Source: Dokdonella sp. (lineage in GTDB: Bacteria; Pseudomonadota; Gammaproteobacteria; Xanthomonadales; Rhodanobacteraceae). Taken from it: a DNA stretch of 64,000 nt. This document shows positions 45,211 through 54,049 of this stretch, one piece after another. A program made the position numbers and the translations under genes. Numbering within the stretch: the stretch's first letter is position 1; the number at the start of each line of letters is the position of its first letter. The stretch lies in assembly GCF_019634775.1 (NCBI RefSeq), contig NZ_JAHCAS010000003.1, positions 177,229-241,228 of the forward strand, in the 5' to 3' direction. The notes beneath the pieces were generated by a model that was not told the DNA's origin, ran no database searches, and saw only the letters and a program-made list of their open reading frames with translations.

Positions 45211-48116
45211 TAGTCTCCAGCCGCCACCAGCCGCGCACGCAGCGCTGCCCGTGTGGCCGGCAGGCGGTCGGGTGGAAACACGGCGTCGGATTGCCTCACC
45301 AGATCGAATGCGGCCGCACGGCGGCCGCGCGCGGATTCGATCCTTGCCAGCGCCAGTGCGGCATCGGCCACGCCGTAGGGGTAGCGATCGCGCATGACCC
45401 AGCGCTGCTCGAGCACAGCGCTCGTGCGCTGGCGCGCGGCATCGAAGTCGCCATTGGCCAACTCGAGTTCGGCCTGGATCAGCTCTAGTTCCTGCCGGTG
45501 CAGGTGGTCGGGCGGCAGGGTCGCCTCCAGTTTCGGCCGCAACGTCGCCACGATCGCTGCGGCCTGGCCATGGCGACCGAGCAGGATCAGGCAACGTGCC
45601 CTGCTGGCGGCGACCAACCAGCGATCCAGGTGGTCGCCCGTGTAGACCCTGGCATGGATGGCCTCGATCCAGTCCAGGTCGACCGAGGCGCGCTCCGGCT
45701 CGCCGCGCAATATGGCCATGCTGGCGCGACCGCTCAGCGCCGCTGCGACCAGAACGTGATCCTCGCCATACAGTTCCAGCAGGCGCAACAAAGCCGCCTC
45801 ATAGCCGTCGTGCGCAGCCTGCCAATCACCGCTCCGCGCGTCGATGCCGGCCAGATTGAGTTCCAGGTTCGCCAGCATCGGGGGCGAGCCGGGTTGTTGC
45901 CGGAACACTGCCAACGCATCGAGCAAGTGGGCGCGCGCGGCAGTCATGTCACCGCGGCCGAAGCTGAGCACGGCCAGGGCGTTGTGTGCCAACCCGGTCT
46001 CGGGATGGTCAGGCCCCCAGGTGGCCAGCAGGATGTCCAGTGCGCGGCGGTACATCGATCCGGCCTGATCCAGATGCCCGCGCTGGCGTTCACTGCCGCC
46101 CCAGTTGCGCAGGGACTGCGCAACCAGCGGATGATTCGCGCCGAGCAGGGACTCGCGCAGCGCCAGCGCGCGCTGATGGTACTCGGCGGCCTCCTCGTGC
46201 TGGCCGCGCATCGCCGCGATCACGCCCAGGTCGTTGTCGATCTGCGCCAGCCGGGTGTGCCGCGCCCCCAGGCGTTCCAACTCGATCACGCGCACCTGCC
46301 GCAGGGTGTCCTGCGCAGCGACCAGGTCACCACGTACCTGTTGCAGGTTGCCGAGAGCATACAGGTCATGAGCGACGGCGGCACCGTGCCCGCCCTCGCG
46401 CGCGCGATCCAGAACCAGAGCCTGATCGATCGCCTCCTCGGCCGCATCGAATCGACCTTCGGCCTCATCGATGCCGGCCTGAACCAGAAGCAGCCGTCTG
46501 CGTCCGGCCTGGTCGTCAGCCTGTGCCAGGAGTGCCCCGGCCGCGTGCAGGTCGGCACGTGCGCGCTCGATGCGACCATCGCGCAGCAACAGTTCGGCCC
46601 GATCCAGCAGCAATGCCACGCGGTCGTGCCGGGGCAGCGCAGCTGCGTCGCCATCGTTGAGGACACTATCCAGACTGCGCACGCCATAGTCGTGATCGCC
46701 AAGCTTGGCCGACAGCGCGGCGATGCTGCGCACAAGCTCGCTGCGCAGCGCCGGTGAGCCGGCGAAAGCACTGATCGCGCGATCACCACCGAGACGCAGC
46801 AGCGTGCTGGCGGTGATGGCGGCCCGACCGCTGGCATCGGGATCACCAAGCTCGAACAGGCTCAGCAGGAACTCCTTGGTCTGGGTCGCGCGTGCGGCTT
46901 CGATCTGCGCCCGCCGCGCTTCCGACAGGGCATACAGCACGGTTCCCGCCAGAGCCGCCACGGCGACCGCGGCAATCGCCACCGGCAACTGATAGCGGCG
47001 CAGGAAGCGACCGATGCGGTAGCTCCACACGCCACGTCGTGCCTGCACCGGCTGAAACGCCAGATGGCGGCGAATGTCGGACGCCAAGGCGTCGACCGAT
47101 CCGTAACGGCGCCTCGGCTCCTTGGCCAGGGCGCGCAGGACGATGGCGTCGATGTCACCGCGTACCCCGGCCGCCGAAATTGGGCGATCGCTGGGCGTCA
47201 TCCCCGAGGGTGCCATCACCTCGCGTTCGAGCACGGCCCGGAGCTCGGACACATTGGAACCGCTGGCCGCACGGGCATCGGCGAATGGCGTGTCGCCGAC
47301 GATCAGCGTGTACAACAGCACACCCAGGCTCCACACGTCCGCGCTGACCGAGGCCGGTTCGCCGAGGATCTGTTCCGGCGCCGCGTAGGCCGGGGTCAGT
47401 GCACGCCACTGGGTGTGGGTCTGCTCGCCATCGTCGATCGCCTTGGCGATACCGAAATCGAGCAGACGCACACGACCGTCCTGGTCCACCAGGATGTTCG
47501 ACGGCTTGATGTCGCGATGCACGATCAGCTGCCCATGCGCATACTGCACTGCATCGCAGACGTCGACCAGCAGACGCAGGCATGCGCGCAAGCCCAGCTT
47601 CCGTTCGCTGCAGTAGCGGTCGATCGGGATGCCGTACACGCGCTCCATCGCGAACCACGGCTGGCCATTGTCGGCAATGCCGGAATCGATCAGGCGAGCG
47701 ATGCCTGGATGTTCCAGCCGCGCCAGCAGGCGCCGCTCTTCGAGGAAGCGTCGATGCCGCTCGACGCTGTCCAGGCTTGCCGGCAGCAGCTTGAGCGCCA
47801 CGTGCTGGCACAGGTCCTGGACATCGCGGCTTGCGGCATAGACCACACCCATGCCGCCGCGCCCGAGCATGCCGGTGATTCGGAATGGTCCGACCTTGTC
47901 GCCGACCGCGAGTTCGGATGCAGACACCGCCGGTCCGACCCGGTCGATCCAGGTCGGGCCGCCGGCGACCGCCGCCAGCAACTGGCGCAAACTGTCGGCA
48001 TCGTCGGAATCGAGCTTCAAACCCGCCATCCAGGCCGCCCGCTGACCCTCCGGCAGTTCCAGCGCCTGGTCGAGCAGCGCCGACAGATGCGGCCAGCGTT
48101 CAGGCCGTATGGCCAT
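45210..48116 (-). CDS. membrane Ser/Thr protein kinase with C-terminal tetratricopeptide repeats
   Basis: A 968-residue Hanks-type kinase. After about 65 residues of N-terminal helix comes GMLGRGGMGVVYAA, then VALKLLP (ATP lysine), the catalytic loop VHRDIKPSNILVD and DFGIAKAI. A transmembrane helix follows the kinase (LPVAIAAVAVAALAGTVLYALS). The C-terminal about 550 residues are repeated helical hairpins of TPR type (YHQRALALRESLLGANHPLV and similar), presumably periplasmic. ATG 48116 is chosen because GGGAGG lies 5 bases upstream; GTG 48122 is the alternative. The start overlaps the sigma-factor gene, so the two are coupled. Confidence 0.92.
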   Translation of the reverse strand: MAIRPERWPHLSALLDQALELPEGQRAAWMAGLKLDSDDADSLRQLLAAVAGGPTWIDRVGPAVSASELAVGDKVGPFRITGMLGRGGMGVVYAASRDVQDLCQHVALKLLPASLDSVERHRRFLEERRLLARLEHPGIARLIDSGIADNGQPWFAMERVYGIPIDRYCSERKLGLRACLRLLVDVCDAVQYAHGQLIVHRDIKPSNILVDQDGRVRLLDFGIAKAIDDGEQTHTQWRALTPAYAAPEQILGEPASVSADVWSLGVLLYTLIVGDTPFADARAASGSNVSELRAVLEREVMAPSGMTPSDRPISAAGVRGDIDAIVLRALAKEPRRRYGSVDALASDIRRHLAFQPVQARRGVWSYRIGRFLRRYQLPVAIAAVAVAALAGTVLYALSEARRAQIEAARATQTKEFLLSLFELGDPDASGRAAITASTLLRLGGDRAISAFAGSPALRSELVRSIAALSAKLGDHDYGVRSLDSVLNDGDAAALPRHDRVALLLDRAELLLRDGRIERARADLHAAGALLAQADDQAGRRRLLLVQAGIDEAEGRFDAAEEAIDQALVLDRAREGGHGAAVAHDLYALGNLQQVRGDLVAAQDTLRQVRVIELERLGARHTRLAQIDNDLGVIAAMRGQHEEAAEYHQRALALRESLLGANHPLVAQSLRNWGGSERQRGHLDQAGSMYRRALDILLATWGPDHPETGLAHNALAVLSFGRGDMTAARAHLLDALAVFRQQPGSPPMLANLELNLAGIDARSGDWQAAHDGYEAALLRLLELYGEDHVLVAAALSGRASMAILRGEPERASVDLDWIEAIHARVYTGDHLDRWLVAASRARCLILLGRHGQAAAIVATLRPKLEATLPPDHLHRQELELIQAELELANGDFDAARQRTSAVLEQRWVMRDRYPYGVADAALALARIESARGRRAAAFDLVRQSDAVFPPDRLPATRAALRARLVAAGD

Positions 48117-48672
48117 CGTCACCTCCCTGCAAGGTGATGGCCAGCACTGCCCGCGCCTTCTGCCAGTCGCGTCGCACGGTGCGCTCGGATTGTCCGGTCA
48201 ATGCCGCGATTTCAGTCAGTTCCAGTCCGGCGAAGATGCGCAGCTCCGCCACCTGCGCAAGACGCGCATCCAGCTGCTGCAAGTGATCGAAGGCTGCCGC
48301 CGCATCGAGCAACTCGTCCGGCCACGGCAGCGCCTGTGGCGAGATCGGACCGACATCGATCGGCGGCGTTCGTTGCTGCGCGTTGCGGCGACGCAATTGG
48401 TCGATGACGATCTGACGCATGGCCTTGGCCGCCGTGGCGTAGAAGTGCTTGCGGTTGGCATAGCCTTCCAAACCATCTCCGGCCAGACGCAAGTAGCTCT
48501 CATGCACCAGGCCGGTGGTGTCGAGCGTGGCGCCGCGGCCCAAGGCACCGATGCGGGCCCGGGCGATCAGCCGCAGCTCCTGGTAGACCCGCTGCCACAG
48601 GCGCTCGCCGGCCACGGCATCACCGGCCGCCCATGCGGTGATCAGGTGGGTCAGATCGTGCGAGCACGCCAC
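48100..48672 (-). CDS. ECF-like RNA polymerase sigma factor (TIGR02999 type)
   Basis: A sigma factor of about 190 residues. Region 2: LTHLITAWAAGDAVAGERLW and LARARIGAL...TTGLVHESYLRLAG with FYATAAKAMRQIVIDQLRRRNA. Region 4: AQVAELRIFAGLELTEIAALTG and RTVRRDWQKARA. This matches the TIGR02999 family, which is usually paired with a TPR-bearing Ser/Thr kinase instead of an anti-sigma factor, as here. The start is placed at GTG 48672; the frame is open for 69 more codons of arginine-rich sequence without sigma character. Confidence 0.85.
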   Translation of the reverse strand: MACSHDLTHLITAWAAGDAVAGERLWQRVYQELRLIARARIGALGRGATLDTTGLVHESYLRLAGDGLEGYANRKHFYATAAKAMRQIVIDQLRRRNAQQRTPPIDVGPISPQALPWPDELLDAAAAFDHLQQLDARLAQVAELRIFAGLELTEIAALTGQSERTVRRDWQKARAVLAITLQGGDDGHTA

Positions 48673-49029
48673 GGCACGGGCCTTGCGACGATTGCCGACT
48701 GCGCGAGCATACGCCCGTCGGATGCGCGTGCCGTACCGGAGCACTGCGGCACAGCGGCGCAGCGGATATCCGCCCCCCGGCCGACTTCCGTACCCACCCG
48801 GCGTGCCATCCGAGCGCAGACCGGAGCCGAGTTCATGCCGCAACAGGCAGACAGGCCGACCCTGCAACCCGTCGCTCATCGGAAAGCGCCATGCCGGCCA
48901 CCGGCGTGATGGCGGGGGCTTGCCTCACGAGGTTCGACTGGCGCGAACAAGGGTTGGCGGGACAGTTTGAGCCACGCCGCCATGGCGAACCCATGGCAAT
49001 TGGCAGCGACTGTGTTGCCGTGCCCTGCT
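48673..49029. other. 357-bp non-coding region upstream of the sigma factor gene
   Basis: No protein with family character is seen in any frame. The region should hold the promoter of the sigma/kinase operon and the 3' end signals of the delta-60-repeat gene. No convincing terminator or promoter boxes could be assigned. Confidence 0.5.
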
Positions 49030-50352
49030 TCAGTCGTCGAAGGCGTGATCGAAGATCAGGTCGAGTTTCGCGCGCACCATCGTCACATAGCCATTGCCGG
49101 TCGAGTTGTCCTCGAAGAAAGTGCGGCCAAGCATCACGAGGCCGGAGCCGGTGTAGGCCATGGCGTGCATCTGGTCGTAGTCGTCACTCTGGCCTGCGCT
49201 TTCCGGATCGACAATCGTGAAGCTGTTCCAGCCATTGTGGCCGAATGCCGTGTCGATCGACCCGTCACTGAACGTGCGGATCAGGGTGAACCGCGTGCGA
49301 TGCGTGAACGGCGCGGCGATCGGGAACGATATCGCTCCGATCTGGATGCGCCGATTCGGCAGCAGCGCCAACCCATCGCGCTGCTCGAAAAACGGAAAGA
49401 TGCTGCCCATGCCGCTGAGCATGAAAAGGCGGATGCCGAACGAGGGCACCACCTCTCCGGAGCTGTCCAGCCGCATCAGCATGCGGCAACAGTTCGAGTC
49501 TCCCGAGCTGCCGATCCCGGAAACGACCAGGCTGCCATCGGCATCGAGCGCCATGGCCGTGGCGTAGAGCAGATCGTCCCCGGGCCGTGGCGCGATATCG
49601 ACGATGCCATCGCCACTCCATGACGGATCGAGCGCGCCGGCCTCGGTGTACTGAGCCACGATGAGACTGGGGCCGAATACGTTGCCGCGCGAGCCACCGA
49701 CGAGAATTCGACGATCCGGGCGCAGGACAAGCGCATAGAGATCGGCGGTGCCGTTGGTCGTCGGCACGACGACCTCGACGCGACCGTCGATGCCGAAGCC
49801 GGGATCAAGCACACCCTGTGCATCGAATCGGTAAATCGCAAGCTCCGCCCCCTCCTTGCCGGCCAGCACGAAGCGTCCGGCCGAATCACGCGCAAGGCCG
49901 GCTGCGCGGAAACCATGCGGTGGCATGTTGCCGGCGCCGAATGTGGTATCGACGCTGCCATCGCCACGCACGTGAACCAGGCAGTTCGATGCCCACACGA
50001 TCGCACCCTCCGCGCCATCGTCCAGCAGCATCACGTTGCGCGAATCACCGCAGGCCGGCACCGTGATACGGCCGTCGCCATGGCCGCCCAACGCGTCCGG
50101 CGAGCCGTTCGCCAGCATGCGCCCGACCCAGACGCTGCCGTCATCCATTGGCGCCGCCCACAGGAAGCGTCCGTCCGGAAGCATGGCCAGATCGCCCGTC
50201 GGTCGGCTGCCATGGCCGCCCTGATCGCTGGGTCGGGTCAGGGCAACCTGGCCGCCGTTGCCAAAGGAAGAATCCACCTCACCATCGAAAGGCAGGGCCG
50301 CCGACGCGGACAGTCCCACGAGCACGACGACCAATCCAAGGATGCAGCGCAT
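49030..50352 (-). CDS. secreted delta-60-repeat beta-propeller-like protein with FDHAFDD tail
   Basis: A 440-residue exported protein. Signal peptide MRCILGLVVVLVGLSASAA. The body has repeated units of the delta-60 type (GSVDTTFGAGN, GVLDPGFGIDGRV, GALDPSWSGDGIV, GSIDTAFGHNGW), found in many secreted bacterial proteins. The last residues LDLIFDHAFDD resemble a degenerate version of the F-x-D-G-F-D tail seen elsewhere in the window. The start is ATG 50352 behind GGGGAG; an ATG ten codons upstream is less likely. Function unknown. Confidence 0.8.
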   Translation of the reverse strand: MRCILGLVVVLVGLSASAALPFDGEVDSSFGNGGQVALTRPSDQGGHGSRPTGDLAMLPDGRFLWAAPMDDGSVWVGRMLANGSPDALGGHGDGRITVPACGDSRNVMLLDDGAEGAIVWASNCLVHVRGDGSVDTTFGAGNMPPHGFRAAGLARDSAGRFVLAGKEGAELAIYRFDAQGVLDPGFGIDGRVEVVVPTTNGTADLYALVLRPDRRILVGGSRGNVFGPSLIVAQYTEAGALDPSWSGDGIVDIAPRPGDDLLYATAMALDADGSLVVSGIGSSGDSNCCRMLMRLDSSGEVVPSFGIRLFMLSGMGSIFPFFEQRDGLALLPNRRIQIGAISFPIAAPFTHRTRFTLIRTFSDGSIDTAFGHNGWNSFTIVDPESAGQSDDYDQMHAMAYTGSGLVMLGRTFFEDNSTGNGYVTMVRAKLDLIFDHAFDD

Positions 50353-50540
50353 GCGAAGCTCCCCGAGGTACAGGACAGGCATGGCAGCTTAGTGTCCGGC
50401 GGGCTGAATCGGGTTGCATGGGAGTCGGCTACGGGCCGCGAACAACGAAGCGCTGCGCGCTGCTGCGAACTCGTGCGAACCGGATCGAAAAGCCTGCCGA
50501 TGTGCCATTCGGCACCGGACGTTCGAACAGGTTCAAAGTG

Positions 50541-50630
50541 GTAACCGCACCGGCGCGCAGGGAGCTGGTGCGGCAGATGACAACGAAGGGGTTGAGCGAG
50601 CGCCGCGCCCTGGCGCAGGGCCGGGTCTGA
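50541..50630 (+). pseudogene. possible remnant of an IS3-family transposase OrfB N-terminus
   Basis: The frame reads VTAPARRELVRQMTTKGLSER followed by RALAQGRV and a stop. ARRELVRQM plus GLSERRAL is the usual opening of IS3-group OrfB proteins. Nothing after the stop continues the match. It lies in the 481-bp space 50353-50833, where no other gene is supported. Confidence 0.5.
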
Positions 50631-50833
50631 CCCCGCCAGGGTCGTGGAGGGCATCGGACCGATCCCGACACAAGGCATCTCGTATGACCGATCGTGGCCC
50701 TGCCGCATGACCTGCCGGTGCGCGCTCCTCTACGATGGGAGCGACGGCGACGGTCTTGCGTCGGCACTTTGGGCTGCAACGCCGTCGCCATCGCCGATCG
50801 CGCCCCCGGGCGCACTCTTGAAGGAGCCTGAAC

Positions 50834-51388
50834 ATGTCTCGCATCGCGCATCTGCTGAGCGGCATCGCAATCGCTGCCACGACGCTGGGCCTGACCACAC
50901 CCGCCCAGGCGCAGCAAACGATCGAATGCCGCTCCAATAACTACGGTTACAACGAGTGCTATGCGGGCGACCTGTCGTCCCCGCAGCTGATCCACCAGAC
51001 CTCCAGCAGCGCCTGCATCGTCAACCGCAGCTGGGGATTCAACCCGCGCCAGGGCTATATCTGGGTCAATGAAGGTTGCTCCGGCGTGTTTGCCGACGTT
51101 GGTGGCTACCACCATGGACGCGGCGATACCTGGGACCAGGGGGCGCGCCACTACGATGACCGAGGTCACGATGCCGGCGCCATCGTTGGCGGCATGGTGT
51201 TGGGCGCCATGCTGGGCGCAGCGGCCCGCGACGATCACGACGCGCACCGGCATGCGCGCGACCGCCGCTCGGAAGAGATCGACACCCGCCCGCAGTTCGA
51301 CCGCGACGGTAACCCCAATTTCGACGTCCACGGCAACTATCAGGGCTGCCACGGCCTGGGCTGTCAGGTCGACAACCCAGACCGTTGA
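50834..51388 (+). CDS. exported DUF3011 domain protein
   Basis: A 184-residue exported protein with signal peptide ending TTPAQA. The mature N-terminal part, IECRSNNYGYNECYAG through SACIVNRSWGFNPRQGYIWV to NEGCSGVF, matches DUF3011, a cysteine-containing domain common in xanthomonad envelope proteins. A glycine/histidine-rich middle and a short hydrophobic GAIVGGMVLGAMLGAA segment follow, then a charged tail. A GAAGGAG site lies before ATG 50834. Function unknown. Confidence 0.85.
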   Translation: MSRIAHLLSGIAIAATTLGLTTPAQAQQTIECRSNNYGYNECYAGDLSSPQLIHQTSSSACIVNRSWGFNPRQGYIWVNEGCSGVFADVGGYHHGRGDTWDQGARHYDDRGHDAGAIVGGMVLGAMLGAAARDDHDAHRHARDRRSEEIDTRPQFDRDGNPNFDVHGNYQGCHGLGCQVDNPDR

Positions 51389-51423
51389 GCGCCGCCCGAA
51401 TACCCCATCCGCGGAGAAACGAC

Positions 51424-51864
51424 ATGACCCAACCAAACCGAGTTCTTTTTCGCCTGGCCGCCGGACTGAGCGCCGCACTGGCGCTGCAAGCGGCGCACGC
51501 CGCCGACGACCCCTGCTTTCAGAAGGCCCAGTCGCAGGCCGCACTGAACCAGTGCGCCAGCGCCGCCTACCAGCGCGCCGACGCCGACCTCAACCGGCTC
51601 TACCGGCTCATGACGGCGCGCCTGAGCACAGACGACGCGGCGCGCAAGCGTCTGGTCGATGCGCAACGCAAGTGGCTGCAGTTTCGCGATGCCGAATGCG
51701 CTTTCCAAACCATTCGCACGGTCGGCGGCAGCGTCCAGCCCATGAACGTCAGCAGTTGCCTGACCGATCTGACGCGCGAGCGGGTGACGGACCTGCAAAA
51801 GCACCTGGACTGCGCGCGCGTCATGGGTGAAGGGGGCGCCTGCGCCGTGCCGCCGCAGAGCTGA
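51424..51864 (+). CDS. LprI-like lysozyme inhibitor domain protein (DUF1311)
   Basis: A 146-residue exported protein: signal peptide ending LQAAHAA, then DPCFQKAQSQAALNQCASAAYQ and ADLNRLYRLM, KRLVDAQRKWLQFRDAECAFQ. The cysteine positions and the QRKWLQFRDAEC motif match the LprI/DUF1311 family, some members of which inhibit lysozyme. It follows the DUF3011 gene by 35 bp. The 309-bp gap after it (51865-52173) has only a terminator hairpin. Confidence 0.85.
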   Translation: MTQPNRVLFRLAAGLSAALALQAAHAADDPCFQKAQSQAALNQCASAAYQRADADLNRLYRLMTARLSTDDAARKRLVDAQRKWLQFRDAECAFQTIRTVGGSVQPMNVSSCLTDLTRERVTDLQKHLDCARVMGEGGACAVPPQS

Positions 51865-52052
51865 ACTCCGCCCCCATCGCGGGCGGCCCATCCCGGCCGC
51901 CCGCCGTTGCGCGCATGCCTTCGGCCGCAGTCCTGAGCCACGACATCTACCCCCACATCCGGGTGGTGCCGGGTGAACCGGAACGACCAATTCGGACGGC
52001 TGGCGAAGTCCGCAGGAACCCCCAACAACACGCGGGAACCGGCGCAAACAGA

Positions 52053-52087
52053 CAAGAAAAAGCCCCAACTGACAACAGTTGGGGCTT
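52053..52087 (-). terminator. rho-independent terminator for the leftward higBA transcript
   Basis: AAGCCCCAACT, loop, AGTTGGGGCTT, followed on the minus strand by TTTCTTGTC. An 11-bp stem with T-run lies about 87 bp after the higA stop. Confidence 0.85.
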
Positions 52088-52173
52088 CAGTATTGGTGGT
52101 GGACAGAGGCCGGTCCAATTCCGTCTCTCTCACTCGAATAGCAATGCAGCGGGCGTGAGCGGCAATGGGCGGA

Positions 52174-52491
52174 TCAAAGAACCGCTTCCAGTCCCTTGCG
52201 CTCAAGGATGTCCAGCAGTTTCTGCGACGGCCCGCTGGGGCGCTTGTCGCCCACCTCCCACTTGCGGACGGTGGACGTGCTGGTGTTCAGAACACTGGCC
52301 AGCACGGCCTGGCTCAGGTGCAATCGCTCGCGCAGCGCCTTGATCTTTTCGGCGTCGTAGTCCTGTACCGGCTCCAGGCACAGCGCGTCGTATTTCTGCA
52401 TCTTGCGCTTGTCGATGAATCCCAGGCGATGCAGATCGCTGGCCGATTCGTGAACGGCTTCGAGGATGCGGCTCTTGGTCTTGGTGGTCAT
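52174..52491 (-). CDS. higA: HigA-type XRE antitoxin
   Basis: A 105-residue antitoxin with a C-terminal XRE helix-turn-helix: KIKALRERLHLSQAVLASVL followed by NTSTSTVRKWEVGDKRPSGP. The ATG at 52491 overlaps the higB stop by 4 bp. Toxin-first order and this HTH are typical of higBA. The antitoxin should repress the pair by binding the promoter upstream of higB. Confidence 0.88.
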   Translation of the reverse strand: MTTKTKSRILEAVHESASDLHRLGFIDKRKMQKYDALCLEPVQDYDAEKIKALRERLHLSQAVLASVLNTSTSTVRKWEVGDKRPSGPSQKLLDILERKGLEAVL

Positions 52492-52859
52492 TGGCAAATC
52501 TCCTGCAAAGCGCCGTCGGCAACGGCTTCATCCAGTTGCTGACCTGTCCGCGCCAGCAGGTCGGCGGCGAGGATCTGCAAGCCTTCGAGCTCCTCGTCGC
52601 TGACGTTCGCCCGCTCGTTCTTCTCGAAGCCGAACACGAAGAACCAACGGTTGCCCTTGTTGGTGGCGACCAGCGTGCGCACGCCGCCACGCTTGCCGCG
52701 CCCCGCCAACCCGACACGTTTCTTCACCACGCTGCCGCCGAGGTCAGCGTCGATCAGGCCGGCCGCCATCTCCTGAACGGCCTTGCACAGGACGGCATCG
52801 GTGAGCTCCGTCTTGCGCATCCATCGCTGGAAGTGGCGAGTCTTGAATACACGCGTCAT
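52488..52859 (-). CDS. higB: HigB-type (RelE superfamily) toxin
   Basis: A 123-residue toxin beginning MTRVFKTRHFQRWMRKTELTD, with KRVGLAGRGKRGGVRTLVAT and WFFVFGFEKNERANVSDEE, matching the HigB-2/DUF1044-like RelE-superfamily ribosome-dependent mRNA interferases. The start is ATG 52859. It lies just left of the defence operon remnant. Confidence 0.87.
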   Translation of the reverse strand: MTRVFKTRHFQRWMRKTELTDAVLCKAVQEMAAGLIDADLGGSVVKKRVGLAGRGKRGGVRTLVATNKGNRWFFVFGFEKNERANVSDEELEGLQILAADLLARTGQQLDEAVADGALQEICQ

Positions 52860-52928
52860 CGGGTGTATTGTGCCACCGAGTGGCATAGATTGTCTACCAA
52901 CCTGTTCCGACGCCCTACTCAGCCAACA

Positions 52929-54049
52929 TCACAACTCAAAACTGCCTACGGCCGGCGCACCCGAATCGACGCGATACCCCATCGCCCGATAGCCGCGCTG
53001 GCGTTTGTCCCACATCCGCAGCAAGGCCGGATGCCCCGTGTCGACGAGATCGATGATGCGCACGTCGGTCTTGCTGGCGTGGTCCCGGTGCAGGCGACCG
53101 GCGTATTGCTGCAGCGTGCCTTTCCACGAGACCGGCATCGCCAGCACCAAGGTGTCCAGTGGTGGGTGGTCGAAGCCTTCGCCGACCAGCATGCCGGTGG
53201 CCAGCAACACGCGCGGCGCGCCCGGCGACAAGGCATCGAGCGCAGTGATCAGCGCGGCGCGCTGCCTCTTTGACATTCGGCCGTGCAACACGAGCGGCTG
53301 CGGCACCTGACCCGCCAACGCGGCGCGAATGGCGTCGATGTGCTCGGTGCGCTCGGTCAACGCCAGCACCTTGCGGCCTTGCCGGAAGGCGTCGGTGATC
53401 GCACTGGCGATGGCTGCCGTGCGGGCCGCGTCTTGTGCCAGATGCCGGAACACATCCTGGATGCCCGCCTCCGCTGGCAGAGCGATCGGCGACTCGATGA
53501 ACTGCGGCGTGACCGCCAGATCGTGCGGCGCCTCAAGCGGCTGCGCCGCCTTGTGCCGGGTCGGTCCGCATTGCATGAAGATGATGGGCTGTTGCCCATC
53601 GCGGCGAATCGGCGTTGCCGTCAGGCCGACCACGTGTTTCGCCTTTGCACGCCGCAGGATGGCATCGAAGGACGCTGCACCGACATGGTGGCATTCGTCA
53701 ACGATCACCTGCCCGTAGCTTTCCACCAGTGGATCGACATCGCCTTGACGCGAAAGCGATTGCATCACCGCGATATCGATCTGGCCGGTGGGCTTGTTCT
53801 TGCCGCCGGGGCGTAGCCAGACTTGCCGCTGGTCTTGCTTTCCCAGCGGATCGGATACACATTCATGCGACCGCGAAACAACGTTCGGAACAGCGCCACC
53901 TTCTCGTCGGTGGTCAGCCGAGAGAGCTCCGCAACCGTCTGCGTCTGCGTCTGCGTCGGCAAGCGCCACGCGATGCCGTGCGCGTCCAGCAGTGCGGTCA
54001 GGCGCGGGTTCTCGGCGTGCAGCGATGTCAATGCATCGGTGTCGATCAT
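52929..54049 (-). pseudogene. TOTE-type helicase-primase gene, internally deleted and frameshifted
   Basis: Two pieces in different frames. N-terminal piece (ATG 54049 to about 53810): HAENPRLTALLDAHGIAWR and LFRTLFRGRMNVYPIRWESK, then SGYAPA, which is the opening of TOTE conflict-system primase-helicases. C-terminal piece (about 53805 to 52929): KNKPTGQIDIAVMQSL, VIVDECHHVGAASFDA, GLTATPIRRDG, LLATGMLVGEGFDHPP and QQYAGRLHRDH, i.e. SF2 motifs II to VI. The primase core and the Walker A motif are missing between them, and the junction (CCGGCGGC region near 53803-53813) shifts frame; the first frame ends at 53765. The start overlaps the mcrC stop (ATGA). It is almost certainly inactive as an ATPase. 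Confidence 0.8.

Noticed and set aside
48673..48879. N-terminal extension of the sigma factor to ATG 48879
   Set aside because: The added 69 residues are arginine-rich and outside the sigma-70 region; family length fits the GTG 48672 start.
52088..52140. Possible tRNA- or tmRNA-like attachment remnant (GGTGGTGGACAG, CGGTCCAATTCCG)
   Set aside because: It recalls a T-arm next to a 3' end, but no acceptor or anticodon stem can be formed, so neither an RNA gene nor an attachment site is supported.
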